From: a bacterium
GTDB lineage: Bacteria; Bacillota; Clostridia; Christensenellales; UBA1242
Direction: 5' to 3'
DNA: 23,238 nt
Assembly (NCBI GenBank): GCA_024692805.1
Contig: JAILMD010000057.1
Coordinates: 1-23,238, forward strand
The position numbers were made by a program, and so were the translations under genes. This document shows, piece by piece, positions 1 to 9,807 of the stretch; positions within the stretch are counted from its first letter, which is position 1, and each line of letters opens with the position of its first letter. The notes under the pieces are model-generated. The model did not search any database. It saw only the letters and a list, made by a program, of their open reading frames with translations, and was not told the origin of the DNA.

Positions 1-1
1 T

Positions 2-148
2 ACTAAAAACGTTGAAAACATGTTCCAAAAGTTAAGAACAGGCGAAAGCGACGTTGTTTATCTTGATAGCGAAGACGAAGGAGAAGGAGAGCCTAAAGAA
101 TCTGAAGAAGAAACTCCTGAAGATAAAAAAGACTCAAAAAAAGATTAA
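2..148 (+). CDS. C-terminal end of an unidentified protein (partial, 5' end outside window)
   Basis: An open frame enters from the left edge and stops at a TAA at 146-148. Only 48 residues are visible. They begin TKNVENMFQKLRTGESDVVYLD and continue into a tail dominated by Glu, Asp and Lys (many EE, DE and KK pairs), which looks like a disordered charged C-terminus. Only 3 nt separate its stop from the ATG of the next gene, so the two are very likely in one operon and may be translationally coupled. The family cannot be named from this fragment. Given the neighbours, a component of the same membrane system, for example an ATPase, is possible but is inference only. Confidence 0.75.
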   Translation, partial: TKNVENMFQKLRTGESDVVYLDSEDEGEGEPKESEEETPEDKKDSKKD

Positions 149-151
149 TTA

Positions 152-3100
152 ATGAAATTTAAAGGTTTTTCTAGTTTTATAAAATCAAAAGAAAGCAAAT
201 TTAATGGTTTGCTTCCTTTTCTTGTTTTAGAAACTAGAAAAACCGTTGAAATGGGCTGGCTAGATCAAATTTGGTATGTTTTAAAATCTTGGTTAGTTCA
301 AATTTTTAACTGGATTTTTGATTTAATTTACTTAATTTGTAAGTTTGCTTTAAACGTTGTTGATTTTATGCAAATGATTTGTTATAAAATCATTGGAATA
401 AGCAATGATGGAAACCCAATGTCAACGGCCGACCCAATATTTAAATTCTTACTTAGTGAGCCGGTTTTAAAAGCAATTAGAAACCTTTTGATTGCTGGCG
501 TTGTTATTTTAATCATTTTCTCAATCGCTGCAATTATTAGAAGTGAATATAATGCTGCCGCTGGAAGTGATGATGGTCACGCTAAATCAAGAATTTTTAG
601 ACGTGTTTTGAAAAGTGGCTTTGCAATGCTTCTTTTCCCAGTTGTTTTGCTTGCCGGAGTTTTCTTAACTAACGCTATTTTAGGTAGTGTTTTAAGCGCG
701 CTTAGAGTTAATAAAACATCAACGGTTGGTTCAACGGTTGTTAGCGTTGCAACTTATACTGCTAATAACTATCGAACTTACGCCGATAACGGCCAGAGAA
801 TACCAATTCTGGTTGACTTTGAAGACCCAACAATGTATCAACTTGCTGGCGCAAGTAATTACACAACTGAGCAGTTAAACGAAATTTATTCTTCGTTTGA
901 AGAGCGGGGAAAAGAGATTTATAACCGCTTTGCCTATAATAAATTTGATACGTTTAGTGACACTGTTTATTATAAGAATAATGTTATTTATAACCGTTCA
1001 AATTATTCTGGGTATGAGAAATTTGTTTGCACGCCTGAGCAATATTACGCTATGGCTGATTTTATCGATTATGCTTTAGCAAACAACTTAACTTTCTATA
1101 TAAAGAGTTATGATGATAGCGAAATTGATTGGCGTTATGTTAATGAGGCTGTTTATAACAAAAATGATGAAACAATTAAGATAACTTATAACAACGTTAG
1201 TGGGCAAATTGGTGAAGATAAAACTTACACCATTTATTATCGAGCCAATGAGTTTGACTTTGATTCTCCAATTCAAGCAGCATTAAAAACAATAAAACAA
1301 GTTCTAAGTGCTGATGAATATAGCGATTATCAGTTTAAGATGCTTGAAAGAGATGATAATAACGCCCAAATGGTTAGTTATAAAACAAAGAAAGTTCAAA
1401 TTAAACTTTCTGATAATTACAAGACAACTCCAACGCCTCTTGATCAGTTTATTCTTTATCAATATTATCGTGATCTTGAGCATAACACGTTTGACGGCTA
1501 TTTAATTAGTGAATTAGCTAACGGAATTGAAGATTTTGATGCCGTAACAATAAAGAGATATAAATTTGATACTTCGCTTGGTAAATATAGTGAATATTCA
1601 GCAGTTAACGCCGTTTTAATCAATGGTTGTTATTACGAACTAGGAAACGAGCAAGTTGAAACTAAAGATGGCAAAGTTTATTCTTATTTCAAAATTAACG
1701 ATAATGTTGTGTCAAGTCAATATTATATGTCAAATGGCGCTGTTATTGAAAAATACAAGGCAACTGAAGCTGGCGAAGATGTTGTTTTTGTTGAGTGTTT
1801 AAATAATAACAATGGAATTTATGTTAAACTTGAAACTGATGATTTTGGAAGGGCAATTCTTTATGAGCCTTTAAGGGTTTCTTATAACGAAACAAGCAAC
1901 CAAATGATTAGTTTTAACGGCGAGAATATTCTTCTTTATAAAGACGTTGCGCAAGATATTCTTTATTATGGAAACTGGGCTGAAAAAATTTATAATGACC
2001 TTCAAGTTATTTATAAAGATATTAATATCAACACGCTAATCAACACTGACCAATGGCTTAGCCAATTTAGTTATATTTATGAGCAAACGCTTGAAAATGA
2101 AGGCGTTAATTATACAACATTTAACACTAGTCTAATTCATCCTTTAGGTTTGATTTTGTCAGAATTATTCTTAGGTGAGGCAAATGAAGCGAATAAGAAT
2201 TTAACAGGCGCAAATTATCAATATTCAAGCGCTTATGATAACCAAACAATTAAGGCATTATTTATCAGTTTGTTAGGGGAAGAAGATTATTTATCTGCTT
2301 ACCAACAATATAACGCCTTTATGAAAATTTTTAATGCAACTTTTGCTAATATTTTAGATGAAACTGCTTATTATGAAAACTATGACATTTTAAACGATGA
2401 AAACCAATCAATCGCTTTGTTTACCTATAAAGCATATCTTGCTAGTTGCTTGCTTGGTAAAGATATGGCAACTTTTCTTAACACAATTGCTAAATCGATA
2501 ATTAATTCAAACAACCTTTCTTACACTTTATTTGGCGAACTTGAAGATTCTTTTGATAAGATTAATTATAAGTCATTTAAAGATCTTGTTATTGAATATT
2601 TGAGTAAACAAACATCTTTTAATACTTTAACTACAAAAGATTCTATATCTAAATATGCAAAAGACAACTATAATATTGAATTAACCGAAACTGAAGCAGA
2701 AAAAATTGCATTAAGAAATAATGTTTTAAAAGAAATATATGATTTCTATTATTCAAATAATTATGCAAATAGTGAAGAAGAACTTGAATTTGATAGTTTT
2801 ATCAATGCATTTTTAGCAGAAAATGGGGATTATTTACAACCAGAGAAACGAAAGATAATAATAGAAGTTGCTTCAAATTATCCTTATTATGTTGATTATG
2901 AAATTGATTTAGCCAACAAAGAATCTCAACAAAATGTTGACGAATATAGATCACTTGCCAGAATGGTTTATCACATTAACAATGGAATAAAACCAACAGA
3001 TTATGATGAGATAGAAGATAGAATCAAAGAAAATTATAATAAAACAGTTGAATTAAGCGATTCAGTTGAAACACTTTTAGCAGTTTATGATTATTGGCTT

Positions 3101-6067
3101 GATCAAATTGAGCAATATGAGTCAAACCAAACTGAATATCAAACCAATAAATATGACTTTATTGACTCTCTTGAAAACTTTATTTATGATTCTTATTTAA
3201 GAAGTTGGGTTTATGATTTATTAGGTTCATCAATTCATTATACTGACGACAGCGACTCTGAAAATATCAAAGAAATTGATATTGAATATGACCGTGCGCC
3301 AGTTGACTACGATAACGTTTATAGATATGTTGATAAATATGACTTAATCCTTTCAATGATGGATGAAGTTTTAAATGACCTTGATAAGTTTACAAAAGAA
3401 AACAACTTTGATTGGGAAGTTTTCCTTTGGGCTTGTAACATTGTTTATGATGGTAAAGTTATTTCAACCCTAGAATATGATTTACCAGACACTTTCTATG
3501 ATGATTTTGCTAGCGTTTATTCTGGTGTGAGTGAGGACGAAAGAAACCCATTTAGAGCGCTTTATAGCGCTAATGTTAGCGATGATGAAAATAAGAAAAA
3601 AACCTTGCAAGACCTTTGGAAAATGCTTTTAACAATTGAAGGTTATTATGATTCAGGTGTTGATGATGGCCTTTATGGTTCTAACAGAGATTATTATCAA
3701 GGTTCTGCAACTGTTAAAGAAGCGCTTGGTTTAGTTTTAAGATATTTAAAGGTTCAAAAGTATCTTGATGCACTTGAAATTTATAACGTTAAACATTCAA
3801 TAACTTCATTTAGCAGTGAGGTTTTGAATAATTTATTAACATTTAAGATTAACAATAAAAAATATACAGCTTCGGTTATGCTTTCTTCAGGTGAGTTTAC
3901 TGAATATATTTTAGGTTATGACTATCTTGTTGACCGCGGATTCACTCCTGTTTTTGTTGATAAAAACTATCAAGGATTACTTAGCAGCGTTAATGAAAAT
4001 AACACTATAATTTATTCAACTTGGGCTGATATGAAGATAATGCTTGAAAAATTTGGTCAGGCCTGCGTTGACCTTTCTAACAAGTCATCACTAAACATTA
4101 TTTCTCAAAATATTGTTGATGAAAGAACAATTAAACTTTATGGTGAATCAGCGCAAGCCGAAGAAAACGCATTACTAGCATTTCTAAAAGATAGTTTACC
4201 TCAAAGCGTTATTGATGCTAATTCATCAGGAAATGGCCTTCAAGATTGTCTTGATTTAATGGAATATCTTGGCTTAACAAAAGAAGCGGTTATGAGTTCA
4301 AATAACATTGAATCGCTTAGCCCTAATTTTAGCGGATTTACTCTTAGTCAATATAAATTGGCGATAATTGATCTTCTTTATGATTATCAAGAAATTGCAA
4401 GTGAATCAGCTTATAACAATCAAAGAAGATTTTTAACATTAACTTATTTGTTATGCGCTGAGTGGCAAAATGATGGCATGCGTTTAGTTAATAATGAATA
4501 CACGCTCGGTTTAATTATGCGCCTTTGTGGGCTTGTTAACAGAAGTGAAAACGAATTAGTTGGCCTTGAATTTACTATTGATTTAGGCTCTCATCAAAAA
4601 GACGAGGCAAATGGAGATGTTTTCATAGTTTGCATTTATGTTCAAGACCCTAATAATAAGGATGCTAAAATTTTAATTCCATTTATGATGGCAAACCGAA
4701 CTGATCTTGATAAAGAAGACAATGCTGATTATGTAAAACTATTTACTGATAACGGGCTTCCTGTTCCTTATTCAAGTTGTTATTCAAGCACAGAAGAAAA
4801 CCCTAATGACAGTGTAGTAACGGCTTGGTTCCCGGTTATTGCTAGGGGAATTGTTGCTGACGGCTTACCAACAGCAATAAAAATTGATAATGGCGACGTT
4901 GTTTTCTATAGAAATGACGTTAACATCTTAAACGCTTCAAAACTTGGGCTTTCAAGTTATTTTGATGATGCTTCAAATGTTGTTGTTAGAGCAGGTGTTA
5001 TTTCAAGTTTAACAACAACGTTCTACGCAATGTTTAACCAAGGAAAATCTTTAACTCAAGAGTTTATTAAGTCTTACCCAAGATTAGCGATTGATTATAA
5101 CCTTCACCTTGCTTATTCTAATAATTACACTGAGGTTGGAAGTCGCCTCGAAAATGGGGAATGTTACCTTGACTATAACTTCTTAACATTAAAACTTGTT
5201 GATTTGTTTAGTCCTTTAGGGGTTAACATAATCGTTTTAATTTTAGGAACAATATTTATGTGTAAAACATTGTTTACACTTGTTTGGGGATTAATTCAAA
5301 GAATATTTAATGTTGTTATTCTTTCAATTTTGTCTCCGGCCGTTTTTGCAACAATACCATTTACTAGTGAGAAATATGACAAAAAGAGCAAACAATATGT
5401 TGATAATCCTTGGATTTTTGATAACTGGAAAGCAACGATAATAAGGGAAGTAACAACTGTTTTAGGCTTTGCTTTAGGAATTAACATTTTCTTCATTTTA
5501 GTTCCTATAATTAGGCAATTTAACTTATTTACTGATGTTAGCGTCTTTACAAGATTATTTGGCGGAAGCAGCCAAGTTGTTCTAAACTTTGTTAACTATA
5601 TAATGCAACTTATTATGTTGGTTTGTGCGCTTTCAACAATCAAACTTGCTCCATCATTGTTTGGCGACATCTTTGGAACAAATAACATTCATAAACAAGC
5701 AAGTGAAACTCTTGCAAGCGTTAAAGAGATTGACGCTGAAGCAAGAAACGTTTTAAGCGGAAGAAGTTTAATTCACGCTAAAAACCAAGCAATTGGGCTT
5801 GTTAAAAATTCGGTTCCTGGGGGAGCGTTTGCAACAGATCTTAGAATGCTTCACGCAAGGGTTAATGCAAGAATAACAAGCTCAAGGGTTAAAGGCGCAA
5901 TGATGGCTGCCGGCGTTCCTAAAGAAGAAGCGAAATTTATTTCAAAACAAATTAGGCATACAATGGTTGGTGTTCAAAAAGATGCCGAGGCCATAAGGGA
6001 AGCTCATAACCAGAAATATTATAATGCTTTATTCCCACCAAAAGAGAAAAAAGGTAAAAAGAAATAG
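152..6067 (+). CDS. Giant multi-pass membrane protein, possible VirB6/TrbL-like channel paralog 1
   Basis: This is a 1971-residue protein. Hydrophobic segments lie at about 43-82, 111-130 and 155-182, and four more at about 1690-1712, 1717-1737, 1765-1788 and 1808-1833. The loop between segments 2 and 3 (RSEYN...KSRIFRRVLK) is basic and so probably cytoplasmic, which puts the roughly 1500-residue middle domain outside. That domain is rich in Tyr, Asn, Asp and Glu, with no recognised enzyme motif. Ends match the 883-aa protein downstream: a YxANxYRxYA motif just after segment 3, MADFIDY at 301-307, and GLPTAIKID with VVFYRND near 1571-1590. The C-terminus ends in a Lys-rich tail. The layout recalls VirB6/TrbL-like type IV secretion proteins, by topology only. 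The start is uncertain: ATG 152 has no clear ribosome site but is 3 nt after the upstream stop; ATG 251 (MGWLDQIW) is an alternative. Confidence 0.85.
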   Translation: MKFKGFSSFIKSKESKFNGLLPFLVLETRKTVEMGWLDQIWYVLKSWLVQIFNWIFDLIYLICKFALNVVDFMQMICYKIIGISNDGNPMSTADPIFKFLLSEPVLKAIRNLLIAGVVILIIFSIAAIIRSEYNAAAGSDDGHAKSRIFRRVLKSGFAMLLFPVVLLAGVFLTNAILGSVLSALRVNKTSTVGSTVVSVATYTANNYRTYADNGQRIPILVDFEDPTMYQLAGASNYTTEQLNEIYSSFEERGKEIYNRFAYNKFDTFSDTVYYKNNVIYNRSNYSGYEKFVCTPEQYYAMADFIDYALANNLTFYIKSYDDSEIDWRYVNEAVYNKNDETIKITYNNVSGQIGEDKTYTIYYRANEFDFDSPIQAALKTIKQVLSADEYSDYQFKMLERDDNNAQMVSYKTKKVQIKLSDNYKTTPTPLDQFILYQYYRDLEHNTFDGYLISELANGIEDFDAVTIKRYKFDTSLGKYSEYSAVNAVLINGCYYELGNEQVETKDGKVYSYFKINDNVVSSQYYMSNGAVIEKYKATEAGEDVVFVECLNNNNGIYVKLETDDFGRAILYEPLRVSYNETSNQMISFNGENILLYKDVAQDILYYGNWAEKIYNDLQVIYKDININTLINTDQWLSQFSYIYEQTLENEGVNYTTFNTSLIHPLGLILSELFLGEANEANKNLTGANYQYSSAYDNQTIKALFISLLGEEDYLSAYQQYNAFMKIFNATFANILDETAYYENYDILNDENQSIALFTYKAYLASCLLGKDMATFLNTIAKSIINSNNLSYTLFGELEDSFDKINYKSFKDLVIEYLSKQTSFNTLTTKDSISKYAKDNYNIELTETEAEKIALRNNVLKEIYDFYYSNNYANSEEELEFDSFINAFLAENGDYLQPEKRKIIIEVASNYPYYVDYEIDLANKESQQNVDEYRSLARMVYHINNGIKPTDYDEIEDRIKENYNKTVELSDSVETLLAVYDYWLDQIEQYESNQTEYQTNKYDFIDSLENFIYDSYLRSWVYDLLGSSIHYTDDSDSENIKEIDIEYDRAPVDYDNVYRYVDKYDLILSMMDEVLNDLDKFTKENNFDWEVFLWACNIVYDGKVISTLEYDLPDTFYDDFASVYSGVSEDERNPFRALYSANVSDDENKKKTLQDLWKMLLTIEGYYDSGVDDGLYGSNRDYYQGSATVKEALGLVLRYLKVQKYLDALEIYNVKHSITSFSSEVLNNLLTFKINNKKYTASVMLSSGEFTEYILGYDYLVDRGFTPVFVDKNYQGLLSSVNENNTIIYSTWADMKIMLEKFGQACVDLSNKSSLNIISQNIVDERTIKLYGESAQAEENALLAFLKDSLPQSVIDANSSGNGLQDCLDLMEYLGLTKEAVMSSNNIESLSPNFSGFTLSQYKLAIIDLLYDYQEIASESAYNNQRRFLTLTYLLCAEWQNDGMRLVNNEYTLGLIMRLCGLVNRSENELVGLEFTIDLGSHQKDEANGDVFIVCIYVQDPNNKDAKILIPFMMANRTDLDKEDNADYVKLFTDNGLPVPYSSCYSSTEENPNDSVVTAWFPVIARGIVADGLPTAIKIDNGDVVFYRNDVNILNASKLGLSSYFDDASNVVVRAGVISSLTTTFYAMFNQGKSLTQEFIKSYPRLAIDYNLHLAYSNNYTEVGSRLENGECYLDYNFLTLKLVDLFSPLGVNIIVLILGTIFMCKTLFTLVWGLIQRIFNVVILSILSPAVFATIPFTSEKYDKKSKQYVDNPWIFDNWKATIIREVTTVLGFALGINIFFILVPIIRQFNLFTDVSVFTRLFGGSSQVVLNFVNYIMQLIMLVCALSTIKLAPSLFGDIFGTNNIHKQASETLASVKEIDAEARNVLSGRSLIHAKNQAIGLVKNSVPGGAFATDLRMLHARVNARITSSRVKGAMMAAGVPKEEAKFISKQIRHTMVGVQKDAEAIREAHNQKYYNALFPPKEKKGKKK

Positions 6068-6070
6068 GAG
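6066..6070 (+). promoter_or_regulatory. Ribosome binding site overlapping a TAG stop; fixes a TTG start
   Basis: The TAG stop of the 1971-aa gene (6065-6067) is part of an AGGAG Shine-Dalgarno at 6066-6070. It sits 8 nt before the TTG at 6079, which supports that TTG as the true start. Stop and ribosome site share bases, so the two genes are probably translationally coupled. Confidence 0.8.
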
Positions 6071-6078
6071 AAATTAAT

Positions 6079-8730
6079 TTGTTTAACGCAATAACTAGTT
6101 TAATAACCAGAACTATACCACACTTTATTAGTGCGGTTAGTTCTGATGCGTTACAATCAGGAACATTCTGGCAAGTCGTTGGCAATTTCTTTAGAAATAT
6201 GGCCGAAACGATTTGGGGATTAATTGTTTCACTCGTTGTTATTGTCGGAAGATTTATGCTTAAAATAATTGATTTCTTGTTTATTATTATGCAAGCATTT
6301 TTAGGCGATAGTTTTGATCAAAGCAGCGCAAGCGGCTTGGCTGATGATAAAATCTTTCAGTTTGTTTTTAGTGATACTGTTATAAATATTATTAAAAACA
6401 TTATAATTATCGGCTTAATTTTGATAATAGTTTTCTCAATAATAGCAGTTATTAAGAGTGAAATTAATGGAGCGTTAGGCGATAATAACTCTAAAAAATA
6501 TGTTTTAGTTAATGCGCTTAAATCATTATTTTTGATGGTTATTATTCCTTTACTATTTATCTTCTCAATTATTCTAACTGACGCGGCTTTAGCGAGCCTT
6601 TATCGCGCAACAACCGGCGGAAAAGATGTTAGCCTAGCCGGAATGATTTGGACTGCGTCAACCTATGAGGCTAACGCCTATAGAAATTATGCTAAAAATG
6701 ATGCTAAAATTCCTATAACTTTTGATTTTAGCAATAAATATAACTATGTTTATAACGAAGAAACAAATGAATATGAAATAGACTATTCAAGCGAAATTAA
6801 CTGGGATGAAATTTCAATTGAAGGTTTAAACCGAGATTTAATTAATAGTTTTGAGAGTTTTAAAAATCAAACAGGTTTTCAAAAGGGATATAGCGTTTGG
6901 CAAATGTTTTATGCAAACAACTTCTATTCAATAAGTGAAATTGATGCGCAAAACAAACTATTAAAGAAAAATCCACAAGGAAATGTTGATCATTCGCCAT
7001 ATTATGATCTTTTTGATTCTAATATAGTTTATTCAAACAATGAATATTTTGTTATGGCTGATTTGATTGATTACTGCACTGTTAACGCAAGAGATATAGG
7101 AACATTATCGTTCCGTTCAATTAATGAAGTTTATGAAAGTTGGGCTAACGTTTATGGCGAAACAATAACTAGCCTTCCAATAAGTAAAGTGGGCGATGAT
7201 TATTATACTGCCGTAACTTATTTAGGTGACGAAACCCCAACAGAATATCTTTCGCCGGTTGACACGTTTGATGAATCAGATGGAACGATTTACACGATTT
7301 GTTATTCACAACTCGTTGAAGATTCAAATGGAACACTTTATGAAATTTATGTTCCATTTATCAACGGGGTTAATGGGTTTTCAACCAATTACATTTCAGG
7401 GAATGGAATGGTTATTGCAAAAGGTTTCTTTACTGACAAAGGTTATCCAACGGCAATAAGAAATGATGCTAATGGTAGCGTTGTTTTCTATAGAAATGAA
7501 GTTTATTCTCCTGGAATTTATGATTTCTTCCCAAAGATCACTTATGAACTTCCTGAAGGAATTGAAGAAACAAAAATAACTAAAGTATTAAAAGAAATAG
7601 GCGGGCAGGTTTTAGGCGGAATTGATATGGATGACTTTATTCCATATATTTATATTAATGCTGAACAAGTTAATACTTACACTAAAAAGATTTCAACCGA
7701 AACAACACTTGAAAACGGAACGTTTACTGTTAGTTATGACCAAACTGACATAGTTTCTCAGTTGTTTAATCAATCGTCAGTTAAAGACCATAACATTTAT
7801 AACAAGGCTTCAATTAATATCTTTATTCTAATCTTTGCTAGTTTAATTTTAATTAGGGTTTTGATTGACGTTGTGTTTGGTCTTATTGGAAGAATTTTCC
7901 ATATGGTTGTTTTAGCAATAACTTATCCGGGGGTTGTTTCAACAATACCTCTTGATAATGGCTCGGCGTTGTCTAACTGGAGAACAACCTTCTTTGATGT
8001 TTTATTATCTGTTGTTGGAATAATGGTTTCGGCAAACGTTATGATAGCTTTATTGCCTTATGTTTGGGGATTTAATTTCTTTACGGCTAGCGCCATTGCT
8101 GAAAGTTCAGTTATAGATAAAGTTGGGGCAGGTTTTGTTAATATGTTACTTAAAATTGCCTTTACTGTTGGCGCCATTGCGTTAATTGAAACATTTGCTA
8201 GGCTTATGAGTTTCTTAATGAACGGAATGAGCGTTGCTGACGCTAAGAAAGCAATTGCTTCTATTAAAACAAAACTTGAAGATAAAGATACTCCTGAAGA
8301 CCCATTTGTTATTCTTGAGTCATTAAAAACTGATGGCAAAAAGCCATATATTGATGCTATTATTGGAACAAGCAGTGTTTTAAGTATTGGCGGAGACCTT
8401 AGAGATGAAATGACTGAAAACTTGAAGTTTACCGGTGACGTTATTTCAGGAAGACATCTTCAAAAGACCCTAAAAAATGCAACCGGAATGTTAGCCGATT
8501 ATTCAGGCGTTTCATTTGCTAAAAACACGATTAATGAAATAAGGTCAGGTGCTCATTATCTTCAAGGTAACATTGGCCACGCTAAAGATATGCATAAGCT
8601 TAATAAAGACTTGCGTTCAGGATTACTTACTGACCCTAAAGATATTGAAAAACGCTTTGAAACCTTTAAGGGCGCACATGAGAAAAACATAAATAATATG
8701 AAGTGGCAACCAAAGAAGAAGGAAAAATAA
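6079..8730 (+). CDS. Multi-pass membrane protein, possible VirB6/TrbL-like channel paralog 2
   Basis: An 883-residue protein with a TTG start chosen for its well-placed AGGAG. Hydrophobic segments lie at about 44-76, 104-125 and 149-172, then 579-604, 607-625, 636-663 and 683-708. The roughly 400-residue stretch between is probably extracellular. It shares with its upstream neighbour the motif after segment 3 (TYEANAYRNYA, IPITFDF), MADLIDY near 326-332, GYPTAIRND near 455-463 followed by VVFYRNEV, the C-terminal membrane block with its conserved NWR/NWK stretch, and a Lys-rich tail. The two are therefore paralogs, and this one is the compact version. A polytopic channel component of a type IV secretion or conjugation-like machine is my best guess from topology and pairing. 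No signature residue confirms it, and a lineage-specific surface protein is the main alternative. Confidence 0.85.
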   Translation: MFNAITSLITRTIPHFISAVSSDALQSGTFWQVVGNFFRNMAETIWGLIVSLVVIVGRFMLKIIDFLFIIMQAFLGDSFDQSSASGLADDKIFQFVFSDTVINIIKNIIIIGLILIIVFSIIAVIKSEINGALGDNNSKKYVLVNALKSLFLMVIIPLLFIFSIILTDAALASLYRATTGGKDVSLAGMIWTASTYEANAYRNYAKNDAKIPITFDFSNKYNYVYNEETNEYEIDYSSEINWDEISIEGLNRDLINSFESFKNQTGFQKGYSVWQMFYANNFYSISEIDAQNKLLKKNPQGNVDHSPYYDLFDSNIVYSNNEYFVMADLIDYCTVNARDIGTLSFRSINEVYESWANVYGETITSLPISKVGDDYYTAVTYLGDETPTEYLSPVDTFDESDGTIYTICYSQLVEDSNGTLYEIYVPFINGVNGFSTNYISGNGMVIAKGFFTDKGYPTAIRNDANGSVVFYRNEVYSPGIYDFFPKITYELPEGIEETKITKVLKEIGGQVLGGIDMDDFIPYIYINAEQVNTYTKKISTETTLENGTFTVSYDQTDIVSQLFNQSSVKDHNIYNKASINIFILIFASLILIRVLIDVVFGLIGRIFHMVVLAITYPGVVSTIPLDNGSALSNWRTTFFDVLLSVVGIMVSANVMIALLPYVWGFNFFTASAIAESSVIDKVGAGFVNMLLKIAFTVGAIALIETFARLMSFLMNGMSVADAKKAIASIKTKLEDKDTPEDPFVILESLKTDGKKPYIDAIIGTSSVLSIGGDLRDEMTENLKFTGDVISGRHLQKTLKNATGMLADYSGVSFAKNTINEIRSGAHYLQGNIGHAKDMHKLNKDLRSGLLTDPKDIEKRFETFKGAHEKNINNMKWQPKKKEK

Positions 8731-8743
8731 TAGTTAAAATCAT

Positions 8744-8772
8744 TTGTTAAATTTTATAAATAAGTTTAAAAT
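8744..8772 (+). promoter_or_regulatory. Candidate promoter of gapA
   Basis: TTGTTA (8744-8749), a 17-bp spacer and TAAAAT (8767-8772). The AGGAGG ribosome site begins at 8779, so a start about 7 nt after the -10 would fall at the ribosome site and give a leader of roughly 12 nt. The region is A/T-rich, so a chance match is possible. Confidence 0.45.
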
Positions 8773-8790
8773 TAGTTTAGGAGGATTATT

Positions 8791-9807
8791 ATGAATAAAG
8801 TTAAAATTGGAATTAATGGTTTTGGAAGAATAGGGAGTTTGATTTTAAAGGCTAGTTACCTTTATAATCAAAACGTTGAAGTCGTTGGAATTAACGATCC
8901 GTTTTTAAGCGCTGATTACGCAGCATATATGCTTGCTCATGACAGCGTTCATGGGGCATTTAACGCTGATATTAAGGTTGATAACGGAGACCTTGTTATT
9001 AACGGCAATAGAATTAAATATTACAGCGAAATGGAGCCTGAAAAGATTGATTGGAAGGGTTGCGGCGCTCAAGTTGTTGCTGAAGCAACAGGAAAGTTTA
9101 CTAAGGTTGAAGACGCTTCACGCCACCTTGCCGGCGGAGCAAAAAAGGTTGTTATAACCGCTCCTGGAAAGGGAACTCCAATCTTTGTTTATGGCGTTAA
9201 CCACGAAGAATATAAGGCTAATATGGACGTTGTTTCAAACGCAAGTTGCACAACTAACTGTCTTGCGCCACTAGCAAAAGTTATTAACGATAACTTTGGA
9301 ATAAGCGAAGGCCTTATGACAACTGTTCACGCAACAACAGCAACACAACTTACTGTTGACGGATCTTCTAAAAAAGATTGGCGCGGGGGAAGAAGTGCAT
9401 TAATTAACATTATTCCTGCTTCAACAGGTGCTGCTAAAGCTGTTGGCAAGGTTATTCCTGAGCTTGATGGAAAATTAACAGGAATGGCATTTAGAGTTCC
9501 AACCGCTGACGGAAGCGTTGTTGACTTAACTGTTAACCTTAAAAAACCAACAACTTATGAAGAAATTTGCGCATGCATTAAGAAAGCAAGCAAAGGCAAA
9601 TATAAAGGCATTATTGATTACACAGAAGATGCAATCGTTAGCCAAGATATTATTGATAATTCTAACACCTGCATTTTTGATGCAACAGCAGGAATTATGA
9701 TGAGCCCAACATTTGTTAAACTTGTTGCTTGGTATGACAATGAGTGGGGCTATAGTTGCAAAGTGTGCGATCTTATTGCCCACATGGGAAAAATTTGTAA
9801 ATTTTAA
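8791..9807 (+). CDS. gapA: Glyceraldehyde-3-phosphate dehydrogenase, NAD-dependent type
   Basis: Catalyses oxidative phosphorylation of glyceraldehyde-3-phosphate to 1,3-bisphosphoglycerate in glycolysis, in the cytoplasm. The 338 residues fit the family's usual 330-340. Visible are the Rossmann motif INGFGRIG (8-15), the acidic residue after the second strand (GIND, Asp36) expected for NAD binding, the active-site stretch SNASCTTNC with catalytic Cys153, the partner His180 in TTVHATTATQ, and the conserved SKKDWRGGR and WYDNEWGYS segments. ATG 8791 follows AGGAGG (8779-8784) by 6 nt. It is the first housekeeping gene after the membrane-protein operon and probably has its own promoter. The last six residues (GKICKF) and the stop lie inside the flank of a palindromic repeat, so the tail may come from the repeat. 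Confidence 0.97.
   Translation: MNKVKIGINGFGRIGSLILKASYLYNQNVEVVGINDPFLSADYAAYMLAHDSVHGAFNADIKVDNGDLVINGNRIKYYSEMEPEKIDWKGCGAQVVAEATGKFTKVEDASRHLAGGAKKVVITAPGKGTPIFVYGVNHEEYKANMDVVSNASCTTNCLAPLAKVINDNFGISEGLMTTVHATTATQLTVDGSSKKDWRGGRSALINIIPASTGAAKAVGKVIPELDGKLTGMAFRVPTADGSVVDLTVNLKKPTTYEEICACIKKASKGKYKGIIDYTEDAIVSQDIIDNSNTCIFDATAGIMMSPTFVKLVAWYDNEWGYSCKVCDLIAHMGKICKF

Noticed and set aside
5296..6185. Minus-strand frames opposite the C-terminal membrane region of the giant protein
   Set aside because: Antisense shadows of hydrophobic codons, without ribosome sites or promoters.
1..8730. An integrated conjugative element with visible ends
   Set aside because: No integrase, relaxase or direct-repeat attachment site lies in the window, so mobility cannot be claimed.
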